Shown here in pieces: positions 1-5,362 of a stretch of DNA of 9,810 nucleotides. Under the pieces are notes generated by a model. The model was not told where the DNA came from. It did not search any database and saw only the letters and a list, made by a program, of their open reading frames with translations. Each line of letters opens with the position of its first letter. Positions within the stretch are counted from its first letter, which is position 1. The stretch is from Pyrinomonadaceae bacterium (lineage in GTDB: Bacteria; Acidobacteriota; Blastocatellia; Pyrinomonadales; Pyrinomonadaceae): positions 1 through 9,810 of the forward strand of contig JACCRA010000225.1 in the NCBI GenBank assembly GCA_013813825.1, written 5' to 3'. Made by a program: the position numbers and the translations under genes.

Positions 1-971
1 ACATGCTCCTCGCCCCTCGCTTCGACGCCGACGATCTCGCGCGCGAGCAGAAAGTGATTATCGAAGAGATCAAGATGGTTGAGGATTCGCCGGAAGAGTT
101 GTTGGGCGAACTGTTCAACTCGGCTTATTTCCCCGAGCACCCGCTGGGGTTGCCCATCGAAGGCACGCCTGAAACGGTCGCCACCTTTGATCGAACCACG
201 ACGGCCAACTTCCACGCGCACGCTTACGCCCCACGCAATCTCGTCATCGCCGCTGCCGGCAACGTCCAACACGAGCAACTGCTTGAGCTTTGCGAGCGAG
301 CCTTCGTCGCCGCCGCAACGCCGACCAATGATGTTCAGCAGCATTCTCAAGAAACACCGCTCGTGCCGCCGCACGCCGCCGCGCCGCTCTTCGTCCAGCA
401 CAAGCCTGAGTTGGAGCAGGCGCATCTGATTCTCGCGACGCCGTGGCCTTCCGCCCGCGACGAGGATCGCTACGCCGCGAGCCTGCTGGCGTCCGTCCTC
501 GGTGGCGGGACTTCGAGCCGTCTCTGGCAGGCGATCCGCGAAGAGCGCGGCCTCGCCTATTCGGTCGGGGCCGCCGCCAGCGGCTACCACGATACCGGCG
601 TCTTCCACATCTACGCCGGCACCTCGCCCGAACAAGCCGACGAAGTGCTCGACCTCGCGCTCGCGGAACTGCGCCGCGTTTTGCGCGAGCCAATCGGCGC
701 GGAAGAATTACAACTCGTCAAAGATCAGGCTGTCGCCTCGATTCTGCTCAACCTCGAATCGACCAGCGCCCGCGCCGGCACGCTCGCCCGTCAGGAGATG
801 ACACACGGACGACGCATCACGCCCGACGAGATCATCCGCCGCCTCGAAGCCGTTACCGCCGCCGACTTACAGCGCGTCGCCCGCGCGCGCTTCCAAACCG
901 AATCACTCGCTTTCGGCGCGCTCGGCGACCTCGACGGCTTCATGGTAGATCGTGAACGACTCGAAATCTGA
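1..971 (+). CDS. M16 family zinc metallopeptidase, C-terminal part (5' end outside window)
   Basis: This is the last 322 or so residues of an M16B-type (processing-protease-like) peptidase, usually about 420 residues. The first ~95 residues, which would carry the HxxEH zinc motif, lie upstream of the window, so the methionine codon at base 3 is probably internal. Visible family marks are the helix REQKVIIEEIKM (visible residues 14-25), whose second Glu of the EE pair (residue 22) aligns with the third zinc ligand of M16 enzymes. The second, inactive-like half carries GGGTSSRLWQ (167-176) and RGLAYSV (182-188), the usual substrate-clamp region. M16B proteins degrade or process peptides, often as a clamshell dimer with a partner subunit; the partner may be encoded upstream. 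Catalytic status cannot be judged without the missing N-terminus. The stop lies 15 bases before the next gene, which suggests co-transcription. Family assignment is firm; substrate unknown. Confidence 0.92.
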   Translation, partial: MLLAPRFDADDLAREQKVIIEEIKMVEDSPEELLGELFNSAYFPEHPLGLPIEGTPETVATFDRTTTANFHAHAYAPRNLVIAAAGNVQHEQLLELCERAFVAAATPTNDVQQHSQETPLVPPHAAAPLFVQHKPELEQAHLILATPWPSARDEDRYAASLLASVLGGGTSSRLWQAIREERGLAYSVGAAASGYHDTGVFHIYAGTSPEQADEVLDLALAELRRVLREPIGAEELQLVKDQAVASILLNLESTSARAGTLARQEMTHGRRITPDEIIRRLEAVTAADLQRVARARFQTESLAFGALGDLDGFMVDRERLEI

Positions 972-986
972 GAGTGTTCAGTACAT

Positions 987-1811
987 ATGCGTTTGACTGT
1001 TTTAGGCAGCGGCTCGACCGGCAACGCTGTGCTGATCTGCGCGGGTGAGACGCGTGTGCTGGTGGACGCCGGGATGAGCGCCAAAGAGATCGCCCGACGG
1101 CTCGCGCTCGTCGGCGAGGACGTGGCGCGACTTGACGCTGTGCTGCTGACGCACGAGCACGGTGATCACGCGGGCGGGTTGCGCGTGCTGCTCAGGAGTT
1201 TATCCTGCCCCGTCTATCTGTCCGGCGAGACGCTCGAGGCTTATATCCGCGAGCGGCGCAACCTCTCAAGCGACGAGCCGCGCAAACGCGCCGAGGCGCT
1301 TCGTAATCGCGTCGTCGAGATTTCTTCCAGCCACGACTTCCGCATTGGCGAGATTGACTTCCACCCGTTCACCGTCCCGCACGACGCGGCCGACAACTTC
1401 GGCTTCACGGCCACGCACGACGGCGTGCGGATTGCGACCGTGCTCGACTTCGGCCACCTCACGACGCTGATTAACGAGCAATTGCGGGGCTGCGCCGCCA
1501 TCGTCATTGAGTCGAATCACAACCGCGACATGCTCAAGGCTTGCGCGGTCTATCCGTGGGAGTTGAAGCAGCGCATTCTTTCGCGCACCGGCCACATCTC
1601 CAACGAAGATGTGGCCCAGTGGCTACGCGACGACTTCGACGGCATGGCCGCGCACATCGTCCTCGCGCATCTCTCGCAGCAGGCTAACAATCCCTATGTC
1701 GCGCTGATCACCGCGCAAGAAGCCCTCCGCTCACGCGGCACGCTTTTTCAGCCGACAACCGAAATCACGCTCTCGCACCCCAAAGAGCCGACCCCGTGGA
1801 TTGAGTTTTGA
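987..1811 (+). CDS. yycJ: YycJ-type MBL-fold metallo-hydrolase
   Basis: This 274-residue protein belongs to the metallo-beta-lactamase fold. It opens with the strand VLGSGSTGNA typical of YycJ (WalJ) and has the metal-binding motif HEHGDH at residues 56-61. Further likely ligands are H132 (in VPHDA), D154 (in LDFGH) and H228 (in LAHLS). The C-terminal half matches Bacillus YycJ closely: ESNHNRDML around 175-183, YPWELKQRILSRTGH (189-203), NEDVA (206-210) and LAHLSQQANNP (227-237). Length is close to the ~264 residues of B. subtilis YycJ. That family is described as a nuclease-like hydrolase linked to cell-wall stress and DNA processing; the substrate here is not known. It is probably cytoplasmic, with no signal peptide seen. 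The ATG at 987 starts the first beta strand exactly as in relatives. Only a weak purine run (970-974) precedes it. No WalK/WalR-type partners are seen nearby, so the Firmicutes context is not conserved. Confidence 0.9.
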   Translation: MRLTVLGSGSTGNAVLICAGETRVLVDAGMSAKEIARRLALVGEDVARLDAVLLTHEHGDHAGGLRVLLRSLSCPVYLSGETLEAYIRERRNLSSDEPRKRAEALRNRVVEISSSHDFRIGEIDFHPFTVPHDAADNFGFTATHDGVRIATVLDFGHLTTLINEQLRGCAAIVIESNHNRDMLKACAVYPWELKQRILSRTGHISNEDVAQWLRDDFDGMAAHIVLAHLSQQANNPYVALITAQEALRSRGTLFQPTTEITLSHPKEPTPWIEF

Positions 1812-1818
1812 AGGCAAG

Positions 1819-2340
1819 ATGAAGGCACAAGGCACAAGGCACAAGGCACAAGGCACAGGTGAAAGGCATGAGTTATTTTTGCCTACTGCCTACTGCCTAC
1901 TGCCTTCCGCCTTCCGCGTAGCGGCTTGCCTTTTACCTTTTGCCTTTCTGCTGATGGCCTGCGCCGTGGACGAGCGTCGCAGCGGGTTGATGCCGGAAGC
2001 GCAAACGGTGATCGATCAGATGACGGATGACATCGCGCAAAGCCGTTTCGATAAAATTTATGCGGAAACGGCGGCCGAGTGGCGCGGCGCGGCGACGCCT
2101 GAAGAGAGCCGGCAGGCACTCGAACGCTTGCGCTCGACGCTCGGCAAAGTCGTCAGTCGCACCTTCGTCTCCGGCAAAGATCAGCAAGGGACCAACGACG
2201 GGAGCGCGCCGCACACGCTCACCGTCATCTATAACACGCGCTTCGAGCGCGCCAACGGCATGGAAAATTTCACCCTCGTCGAACGGCAAGGGCGCTGGCA
2301 ACTCGCGCGCTATTTCGTTAACTCGGACGCGCTAAAATAG
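1819..2340 (+). CDS. Putative lipoprotein with repeat-derived signal peptide (DUF4019-like mature part)
   Basis: The preferred start is the ATG at 1819, with GAAGG at 1810-1814 just upstream, giving 173 residues. A TTG at 1801 overlapping the previous stop, or a TTG at 1879, are alternatives. Residues 1-47 are encoded almost wholly by seven-base repeats: a basic stretch (MKAQGTRHKAQGT) followed by a hydrophobic one ending LLMAC, a reasonable lipobox with Cys48 as the lipidated residue. The mature region (about 125 residues) is charged. It starts with a helical part (PEAQTVIDQMTDDIAQ) and ends in strand-like segments HTLTVIYNTRFE, ENFTLVERQGRWQLARY, a pattern seen in DUF4019 or NTF2-like small periplasmic proteins. 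That family call is from pattern memory and is uncertain; no catalytic residues can be named. It is expected to be anchored in a membrane facing the periplasm. The gene lies 7 bases after yycJ and its stop abuts a second repeat element. Confidence 0.72.
   Translation: MKAQGTRHKAQGTGERHELFLPTAYCLLPSAFRVAACLLPFAFLLMACAVDERRSGLMPEAQTVIDQMTDDIAQSRFDKIYAETAAEWRGAATPEESRQALERLRSTLGKVVSRTFVSGKDQQGTNDGSAPHTLTVIYNTRFERANGMENFTLVERQGRWQLARYFVNSDALK
1824..1858 (+). repeat. Heptamer tandem repeat GGCACAA, five units (left arm)
   Basis: Four perfect copies of GGCACAA (1824-1851) are followed by GGCACAG (1852-1858). The array lies inside the 5' end of the lipoprotein gene, where the seven-base unit shifts frame at each copy and so gives a seven-residue peptide period (AQGTRHK then AQGT). 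It is separated by 21 bases from a complementary-type array (1880-1947), so the two could fold into an imperfect hairpin. It resembles the short tandemly repeated repetitive (STRR) heptamers known from cyanobacteria in form, not in sequence. Confidence 0.95.
1880..1947 (+). repeat. Heptamer tandem repeat TGCCTAC/TGCCTTT, degenerate (right arm)
   Basis: Three perfect copies of TGCCTAC (1880-1900) run into TGCCTTC (1901-1907), CGCCTTC (1908-1914) and CGCGTAG (1915-1921). After a 5-base interruption and phase shift, TGCCTTT, TACCTTT and TGCCTTT follow at 1927-1947. On the other strand the units read GTAGGCA or AAAGGCA, i.e. they share the GGCA core of the left arm at 1824-1858, so the pair is an inverted arrangement. 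Translated in the lipoprotein frame, this arm gives the hydrophobic core of the signal peptide (PTAYCLL, PSAFRVA, CLLPFAF). Confidence 0.9.
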
Positions 2341-2419
2341 GTGTCAGGTGTCGGGTATCAGATGCCGGTCAAAAAACCGTTTCCCTGCCCCGACACTCGA
2401 CACCCGATACCTGACACCC
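2340..2419. repeat. Inverted heptamer element filling the gap before purB
   Basis: The left arm is a degenerate seven-base array GTGTCAG-GTGTCGG-GTATCAG-ATGCCGG (2341-2368). A 19-base spacer follows, then the complementary array at 2388-2419. The outer ten bases GGTGTCAGGT (2340-2349) pair perfectly with ACCTGACACC (2409-2418). Further in, matches continue with a few G-T wobbles and A-C or C-A mismatches. The element begins at the lipoprotein stop codon and ends one base before the purB ATG, so it is the entire intergenic sequence. It could act as an mRNA hairpin, as a transcription stop (there is no T-run) or simply be an inserted repeat. It has the same arm-spacer-arm design as 1824-1947 but a different sequence. 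Confidence 0.85.
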
Positions 2420-3715
2420 ATGATTAGTCGTTACACCCTGCCCGAAATGGGCGCTCTCTGGTCGGAGCAGAATAAGTTTCAGAAGTGGCTCGATGTGGAG
2501 TTCGCGGTCTGCGAAGTTCATGCCGGGATGGGGACGATTCCGCCGGAGGCGTTGGAACAGATCAAGTCGCGGGCGGCGTTCACGGTTGAGCGGATTAACG
2601 AGATTGAAAAGACGACGGATCACGACGTGATCGCGTTCACGACGGCGCTGGCGGAAAACATCGGCGAGGCGGCGCGGTTCGTGCATTACGGATTGACCTC
2701 TTCGGACGTAGTGGACACGGCCAACGCGCTGCTTTTACGCGACGCCTGCGCTCTGCTGCTTGCGAAAATTGACGCGCTCTCGAAAGTGCTCAAGCGGCGC
2801 GCGTTCGAGTTCAAGGCGACGCCACAGATCGGGCGCACGCACGGCGTGCATGCCGAGCCGACCGCGTTCGGGCTGACGTTCGCCCTCTGGTATGACGAGA
2901 TGGGGCGCAACCGCGAACGGCTTGAAAGAGCGCGCGAGCGCGTCGCTGTCGGCAAAATCAGCGGCGCGGTCGGCGCGTTCGCGCATCTCGATCCGATTGT
3001 TGAAGAGCGAGTTTGCGCGCGGCTGGGATTGAAGCCCGCGCCCGTTTCGACGCAAATCATTCAGCGCGACAACTACGCGGAATATCTCTGCACGCTGGCA
3101 ATCGTCGGCGCGTCGATTGAGAAGTTCGCGTTGCAAGTTCGCCACTGGCAGCGCACCGAAGTGCGCGAAGCGGAAGAGCGGTTCAAGACAGGCCAGAAGG
3201 GATCATCCGCGATGCCGCACAAGCGCAACCCAATCCTCTCGGAGCGACTCTGCGGCATGGCGCGACTCTTGCGCGGCTACGCGGTCGCGGAGTTGGAATC
3301 CATCGCCCTCTGGCATGAGCGAGACATCTCGCACTCCTCGGCCGAGCGCGTCGTGTTGCCCGACGCCTCGATCACGCTCGACTACATGCTGGCGAAAGCC
3401 ACCTCGCTGCTTGATCATCTCGTCGTCTATCCCGAACGGATGCTCGAAAATCTAAACCTGACGCGCGGCCTCGTCTTCAGCGGCCAACTGCTTTTGGCTT
3501 TGACGCAGGCCGGCGTCTCGCGCGAGCAGGCTTACGAATGGGTCCAACGCGACGCCATGAAGACTTGGGACGAGGGCGGCGACTTCCGCACGCGCGTGCT
3601 GGAAGATGCGGATATCAACCAACATCTTCAGCGTGAGCAAATCGAGCACGTCTTCGCGCTCAACACCTACTTGAGAAATGTTGACGCGGTCTTCGCGCGC
3701 GTGTTCGGCCAGTAA
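2420..3715 (+). CDS. purB: Adenylosuccinate lyase PurB
   Basis: Adenylosuccinate lyase releases fumarate twice in purine synthesis: from SAICAR to AICAR, and from adenylosuccinate to AMP. It works as a cytoplasmic homotetramer of the fumarase/aspartase superfamily. The 431-residue product starting at ATG 2420 (MISRYTLPEMGALW) matches the usual family length. Key residues fall at the positions reported for the B. subtilis enzyme: H68 (in TTDHDV), H89, H141 (in GRTHGVHAEPTAFG), K268 and E275. The signature SSAMPHKRNP spans 262-271, with the catalytic serine in the flexible loop. An in-frame GTG at 2348 would add 24 residues coded by the repeat element and is rejected. The ATG directly abuts the right arm of that inverted repeat and has no purine-rich ribosome-binding site, so initiation is unusual. 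The small membrane gene, purS and purQ follow closely, a purine-cluster context. Confidence 0.97.
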   Translation: MISRYTLPEMGALWSEQNKFQKWLDVEFAVCEVHAGMGTIPPEALEQIKSRAAFTVERINEIEKTTDHDVIAFTTALAENIGEAARFVHYGLTSSDVVDTANALLLRDACALLLAKIDALSKVLKRRAFEFKATPQIGRTHGVHAEPTAFGLTFALWYDEMGRNRERLERARERVAVGKISGAVGAFAHLDPIVEERVCARLGLKPAPVSTQIIQRDNYAEYLCTLAIVGASIEKFALQVRHWQRTEVREAEERFKTGQKGSSAMPHKRNPILSERLCGMARLLRGYAVAELESIALWHERDISHSSAERVVLPDASITLDYMLAKATSLLDHLVVYPERMLENLNLTRGLVFSGQLLLALTQAGVSREQAYEWVQRDAMKTWDEGGDFRTRVLEDADINQHLQREQIEHVFALNTYLRNVDAVFARVFGQ

Positions 3716-3728
3716 GAGGAACTGGCGA

Positions 3729-3884
3729 ATGAGTAGAATATTTTTGTGGAGCATTTTGGCGATCTCCGTGGCGCTACTGTTATTCGGGCTGGCGAACTTC
3801 GGGACGACAAAGCCGCTGGCATTTATCTTTTGGTCGCTGATTGCGGCGCCCGCGGCCTACAAGCTGTTCGGCAGAAGAGGCTGA
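3729..3884 (+). CDS. Small two-helix membrane protein of unknown function
   Basis: This 51-residue ORF begins at ATG 3729, preceded by a clear Shine-Dalgarno GAGGA at 3716-3720 with 8 bases of spacing, immediately after the purB stop (3713-3715). The longer in-frame extension into purB is not needed. Two hydrophobic segments, about residues 4-22 (IFLWSILAISVALLLFGLA) and 29-44, are joined by a short loop NFGTTKP and end in a basic tail KLFGRRG, predicting a hairpin in the inner membrane with both ends in the cytoplasm by the positive-inside rule. I do not recognise a family. The good ribosome-binding site and the position between purB and purS support a real gene, but function in purine metabolism should not be assumed. 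Confidence 0.68.
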   Translation: MSRIFLWSILAISVALLLFGLANFGTTKPLAFIFWSLIAAPAAYKLFGRRG

Positions 3885-3978
3885 TATCATTGCACGGCGG
3901 CGCGCTGACGAGCGCACAGCAAAAGTTTTAACTGCGGTGGCTGAAGGCAGATCGATAAATCTTCTATGGAGTTTCTTC

Positions 3979-4224
3979 GTGAAAGCAAAAGTTTACGTCA
4001 CACTCAAATCGGGCGTGCTCGATCCGCAGGGCAAAGCGATTCAGCACGCGGTGGAGTTGCTCGGCTACACCGGCGTCGTGGACGTGCGGCAGGGCAAGTA
4101 TTTTGAGATCGCGCTGGACGATTCGCTGGACGACGCGGGCGCGCGTGAGAGTGCGGAGCGGATGGCGCGAGAGGTGTTGTCGAACCCGGTGATTGAAGAC
4201 TATCGCGTGGAGATCGAAGGATGA
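3979..4224 (+). CDS. purS: Phosphoribosylformylglycinamidine synthase subunit PurS
   Basis: PurS is the small structural subunit that bridges PurQ and the short form of PurL in the three-part FGAM synthase. That enzyme converts FGAR, ATP and glutamine to FGAM in step four of purine synthesis. The 81-residue product starts at GTG 3979 with GGAG at 3968-3971 upstream. It has the family pattern: first strand [19 protein letters not shown], then [18 protein letters not shown], a helix with [14 protein letters not shown], and a last strand. The frame is open further upstream, but earlier codons give a non-family extension. Its stop overlaps the purQ start in ATGA (4221-4224), so translation is probably coupled, consistent with an equimolar complex. 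A 94-base gap separates it from the membrane gene; I see no clear promoter there. Confidence 0.95.
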   Translation: MKAKVYVTLKSGVLDPQGKAIQHAVELLGYTGVVDVRQGKYFEIALDDSLDDAGARESAERMAREVLSNPVIEDYRVEIEG

Positions 4225-4919
4225 AATTCGGCGTCATTGTATTTCCCGGCTCGAACTGCGATCACGACGCTTATCACGTCATCTCGAAGCATGTCGGCCA
4301 GCCGGTCAGCTTCGTCTGGCACAAAGAGACGGATTTAAGCGACTACGATGCCGTCGTGATCCCCGGCGGCTTTTCTTACGGCGACTACCTGCGCGCCGGG
4401 GCGCTGGCGCGCTTCTCGCCGGTAATGACGAGCGTGCAAAAATTCGCGGCCGAGGGGCGCTTCGTGCTTGGCATCTGCAACGGCTTTCAGATTCTGTGCG
4501 AGGCGGGATTGCTGCCCGGCGCGCTGATTCGTAATCGCGATCTGCATTTCATCTGCGAACATATTCACGTCCGCGTCGAGACTGCTAACACGCCGTTTAC
4601 GCACGAGTTAAGGCAGCATCAAGTGCTGCGCCTACCTATCGCGCACGCCGAGGGCAACTATGTCTGCGACGATGAGACGCTCGCGGAGTTGGAGAACGAG
4701 GCGCGCGTCGTCTTTCGCTACTGCGACGCCGCCGGCAACGTCACCGACGAGTCGAACCCAAACGGCTCGCGCGCCAACATTGCCGGCATCTGCAACCGCG
4801 CGCGCAACGTGCTGGGCTTAATGCCGCACCCTGAACGCGCCTGCGAAGGATTGCTCGGCTCCTCCGACGCTCGCGGCCTCTTCCGCTCGCTTGCCGACAC
4901 TCTCGCGTTAAGGTCTTAA
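4221..4919 (+). CDS. purQ: Phosphoribosylformylglycinamidine synthase subunit PurQ (glutamine amidotransferase)
   Basis: PurQ hydrolyses glutamine and passes ammonia to PurL in FGAM synthase. The 232 residues form a class I (triad) amidotransferase. The nucleophile is Cys86 in the elbow GICNGFQIL, and the partners are His203 and Glu205 in MPHPER. The N-terminal strand [13 protein letters not shown] and the segment [16 protein letters not shown] (46-61, oxyanion region) are diagnostic for PurQ rather than other amidotransferases. The ATG at 4221 overlaps the purS stop by 4 bases, with GAAGG just upstream (within 4215-4220). purL, the synthetase subunit, would often follow but does not; it must lie elsewhere in the genome. 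The end of the gene is palindromic (see 4905-4933). All catalytic residues are present. Confidence 0.97.
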   Translation: MKFGVIVFPGSNCDHDAYHVISKHVGQPVSFVWHKETDLSDYDAVVIPGGFSYGDYLRAGALARFSPVMTSVQKFAAEGRFVLGICNGFQILCEAGLLPGALIRNRDLHFICEHIHVRVETANTPFTHELRQHQVLRLPIAHAEGNYVCDDETLAELENEARVVFRYCDAAGNVTDESNPNGSRANIAGICNRARNVLGLMPHPERACEGLLGSSDARGLFRSLADTLALRS

Positions 4920-4933
4920 AGACCCTTTGACGC
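4905..4933 (+). other. Possible hairpin spanning the purQ stop codon
   Basis: The arms GCGTTAAGGTCT (4905-4916) and AGACCCTTTGACGC (4920-4933) can pair over 12 positions, with one T-G wobble and a two-base bulge. They enclose a three-base loop that is exactly the TAA stop codon. It could help end the purine transcript or protect its 3' end, but no T-run follows, so a standard intrinsic terminator is not shown. Partial coding constraint on the left arm makes chance pairing possible. Confidence 0.3.
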
Positions 4934-4982
4934 TGATACCTGCCGTACCCCGCTCTTTCAAGGTCGTTACCTGAAGTTCAAA

Positions 4983-5015
4983 GATTTGAGATTTCAAATT
5001 TGGGATTCGAGATTA
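4983..5015 (+). repeat. Degenerate heptamer tract GATTTGA
   Basis: The units GATTTGA, GATTTCA, AATTTGG, GATTCGA and the partial GATTA run in register with a seven-base period. The AT-rich sequence differs from the GGCACAA, TGCCTAC and GTGTCAG tracts elsewhere in the window but has the same unit length. It lies 64 bases after the purQ stop in non-coding DNA. No long complementary array follows, so unlike the other two elements it appears to be a single arm. Confidence 0.7.
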
Positions 5016-5304
5016 CGCCAGTAATTGATTTCTGATCGTTGCGCTGTGCCTCGCTCCTGAACATAAGGCCGTTGCTTGTGCGCGGCGGAGTAGATGAGTC
5101 GCTCGCGCTCACGTCGGGAGTCTCCGGTTCTGGCGGATTCTCACGGCTTCCCCGTTGCCACGCGACCCTCGGCTGTGATAGATCATTTGCACGGCAACTA
5201 TGGCAGACGTGATTTCAGCGTCGGTTCCAAGCTGCGGGCCGCTTTCCCTCAATCGCTTCTGTAGCTTCATTAATATAAGGATCGATCACGATTTTGAGTT
5301 TGGT

Positions 5305-5327
5305 GCGGCAAGCACTTGTCTTGCCGC
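5305..5327. promoter_or_regulatory. Perfect 8-bp inverted repeat upstream of the PAS-GGDEF-EAL gene
   Basis: GCGGCAAG (5305-5312) and CTTGCCGC (5320-5327) are exact complements around a seven-base loop CACTTGT. The stem ends 35 bases before the GTG start at 5363. It could be a protein-binding operator or an RNA stem-loop in the leader. No T-run follows, so it does not look like a terminator. The role is inference from position and symmetry only. Confidence 0.4.
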
Positions 5328-5362
5328 TTGCTGTCTCTCCCGAACACAGAGTTTGAAGGCAG

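Larger units (their letters stand above)
4920..5362. other. Gene-poor intergenic stretch before the PAS-GGDEF-EAL gene
   Basis: No convincing gene is seen on either strand in these 443 bases. The short open frames here (for example 5200-5403 on the + strand) have no family pattern and run into the next gene in another frame. The stretch holds the right arm of the purQ-end hairpin, a seven-base repeat tract (4983-5015), an AT-rich TTCATTAATATAAGG (5266-5280) that could serve as a -10 region but lacks a good -35 partner, and a perfect 8-bp inverted repeat (5305-5327). I looked for a cyclic-di-GMP (GEMM) riboswitch core, which would fit the downstream gene, and did not find one. The section 5016-5265 shows nothing I recognise. 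Confidence 0.6.

Noticed and set aside
244..693. Arg-rich minus-strand open frame under the M16 gene
   Set aside because: The composition is dominated by Arg and Ala with no domain pattern, typical of an antisense shadow in G+C-rich DNA.
1824..1947. CRISPR-like array
   Set aside because: The repeats are only seven bases, directly adjacent and without spacers, so this is a tandem heptamer tract and not a CRISPR.
2348..2419. A 24-residue N-terminal extension of PurB from a GTG
   Set aside because: The extension is encoded by the inverted heptamer repeat and has no family similarity. Starting at ATG 2420 gives the normal 431 residues and puts the catalytic residues at the B. subtilis numbering.
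3919..3994. A 10-base direct repeat GCAAAAGTTT at 3919-3928 and 3985-3994 flanking the purS start
   Set aside because: It is short and AT-rich, the second copy lies in the purS coding sequence, and there is no transposon-like content between the copies. Chance is likely.
4934..5362. Cyclic-di-GMP (GEMM) riboswitch in the leader of the GGDEF-EAL gene
   Set aside because: I looked for the conserved CACGCACAG / GCAAACC core and its tetraloop-receptor layout and did not see them. A covariance-model search would be decisive.
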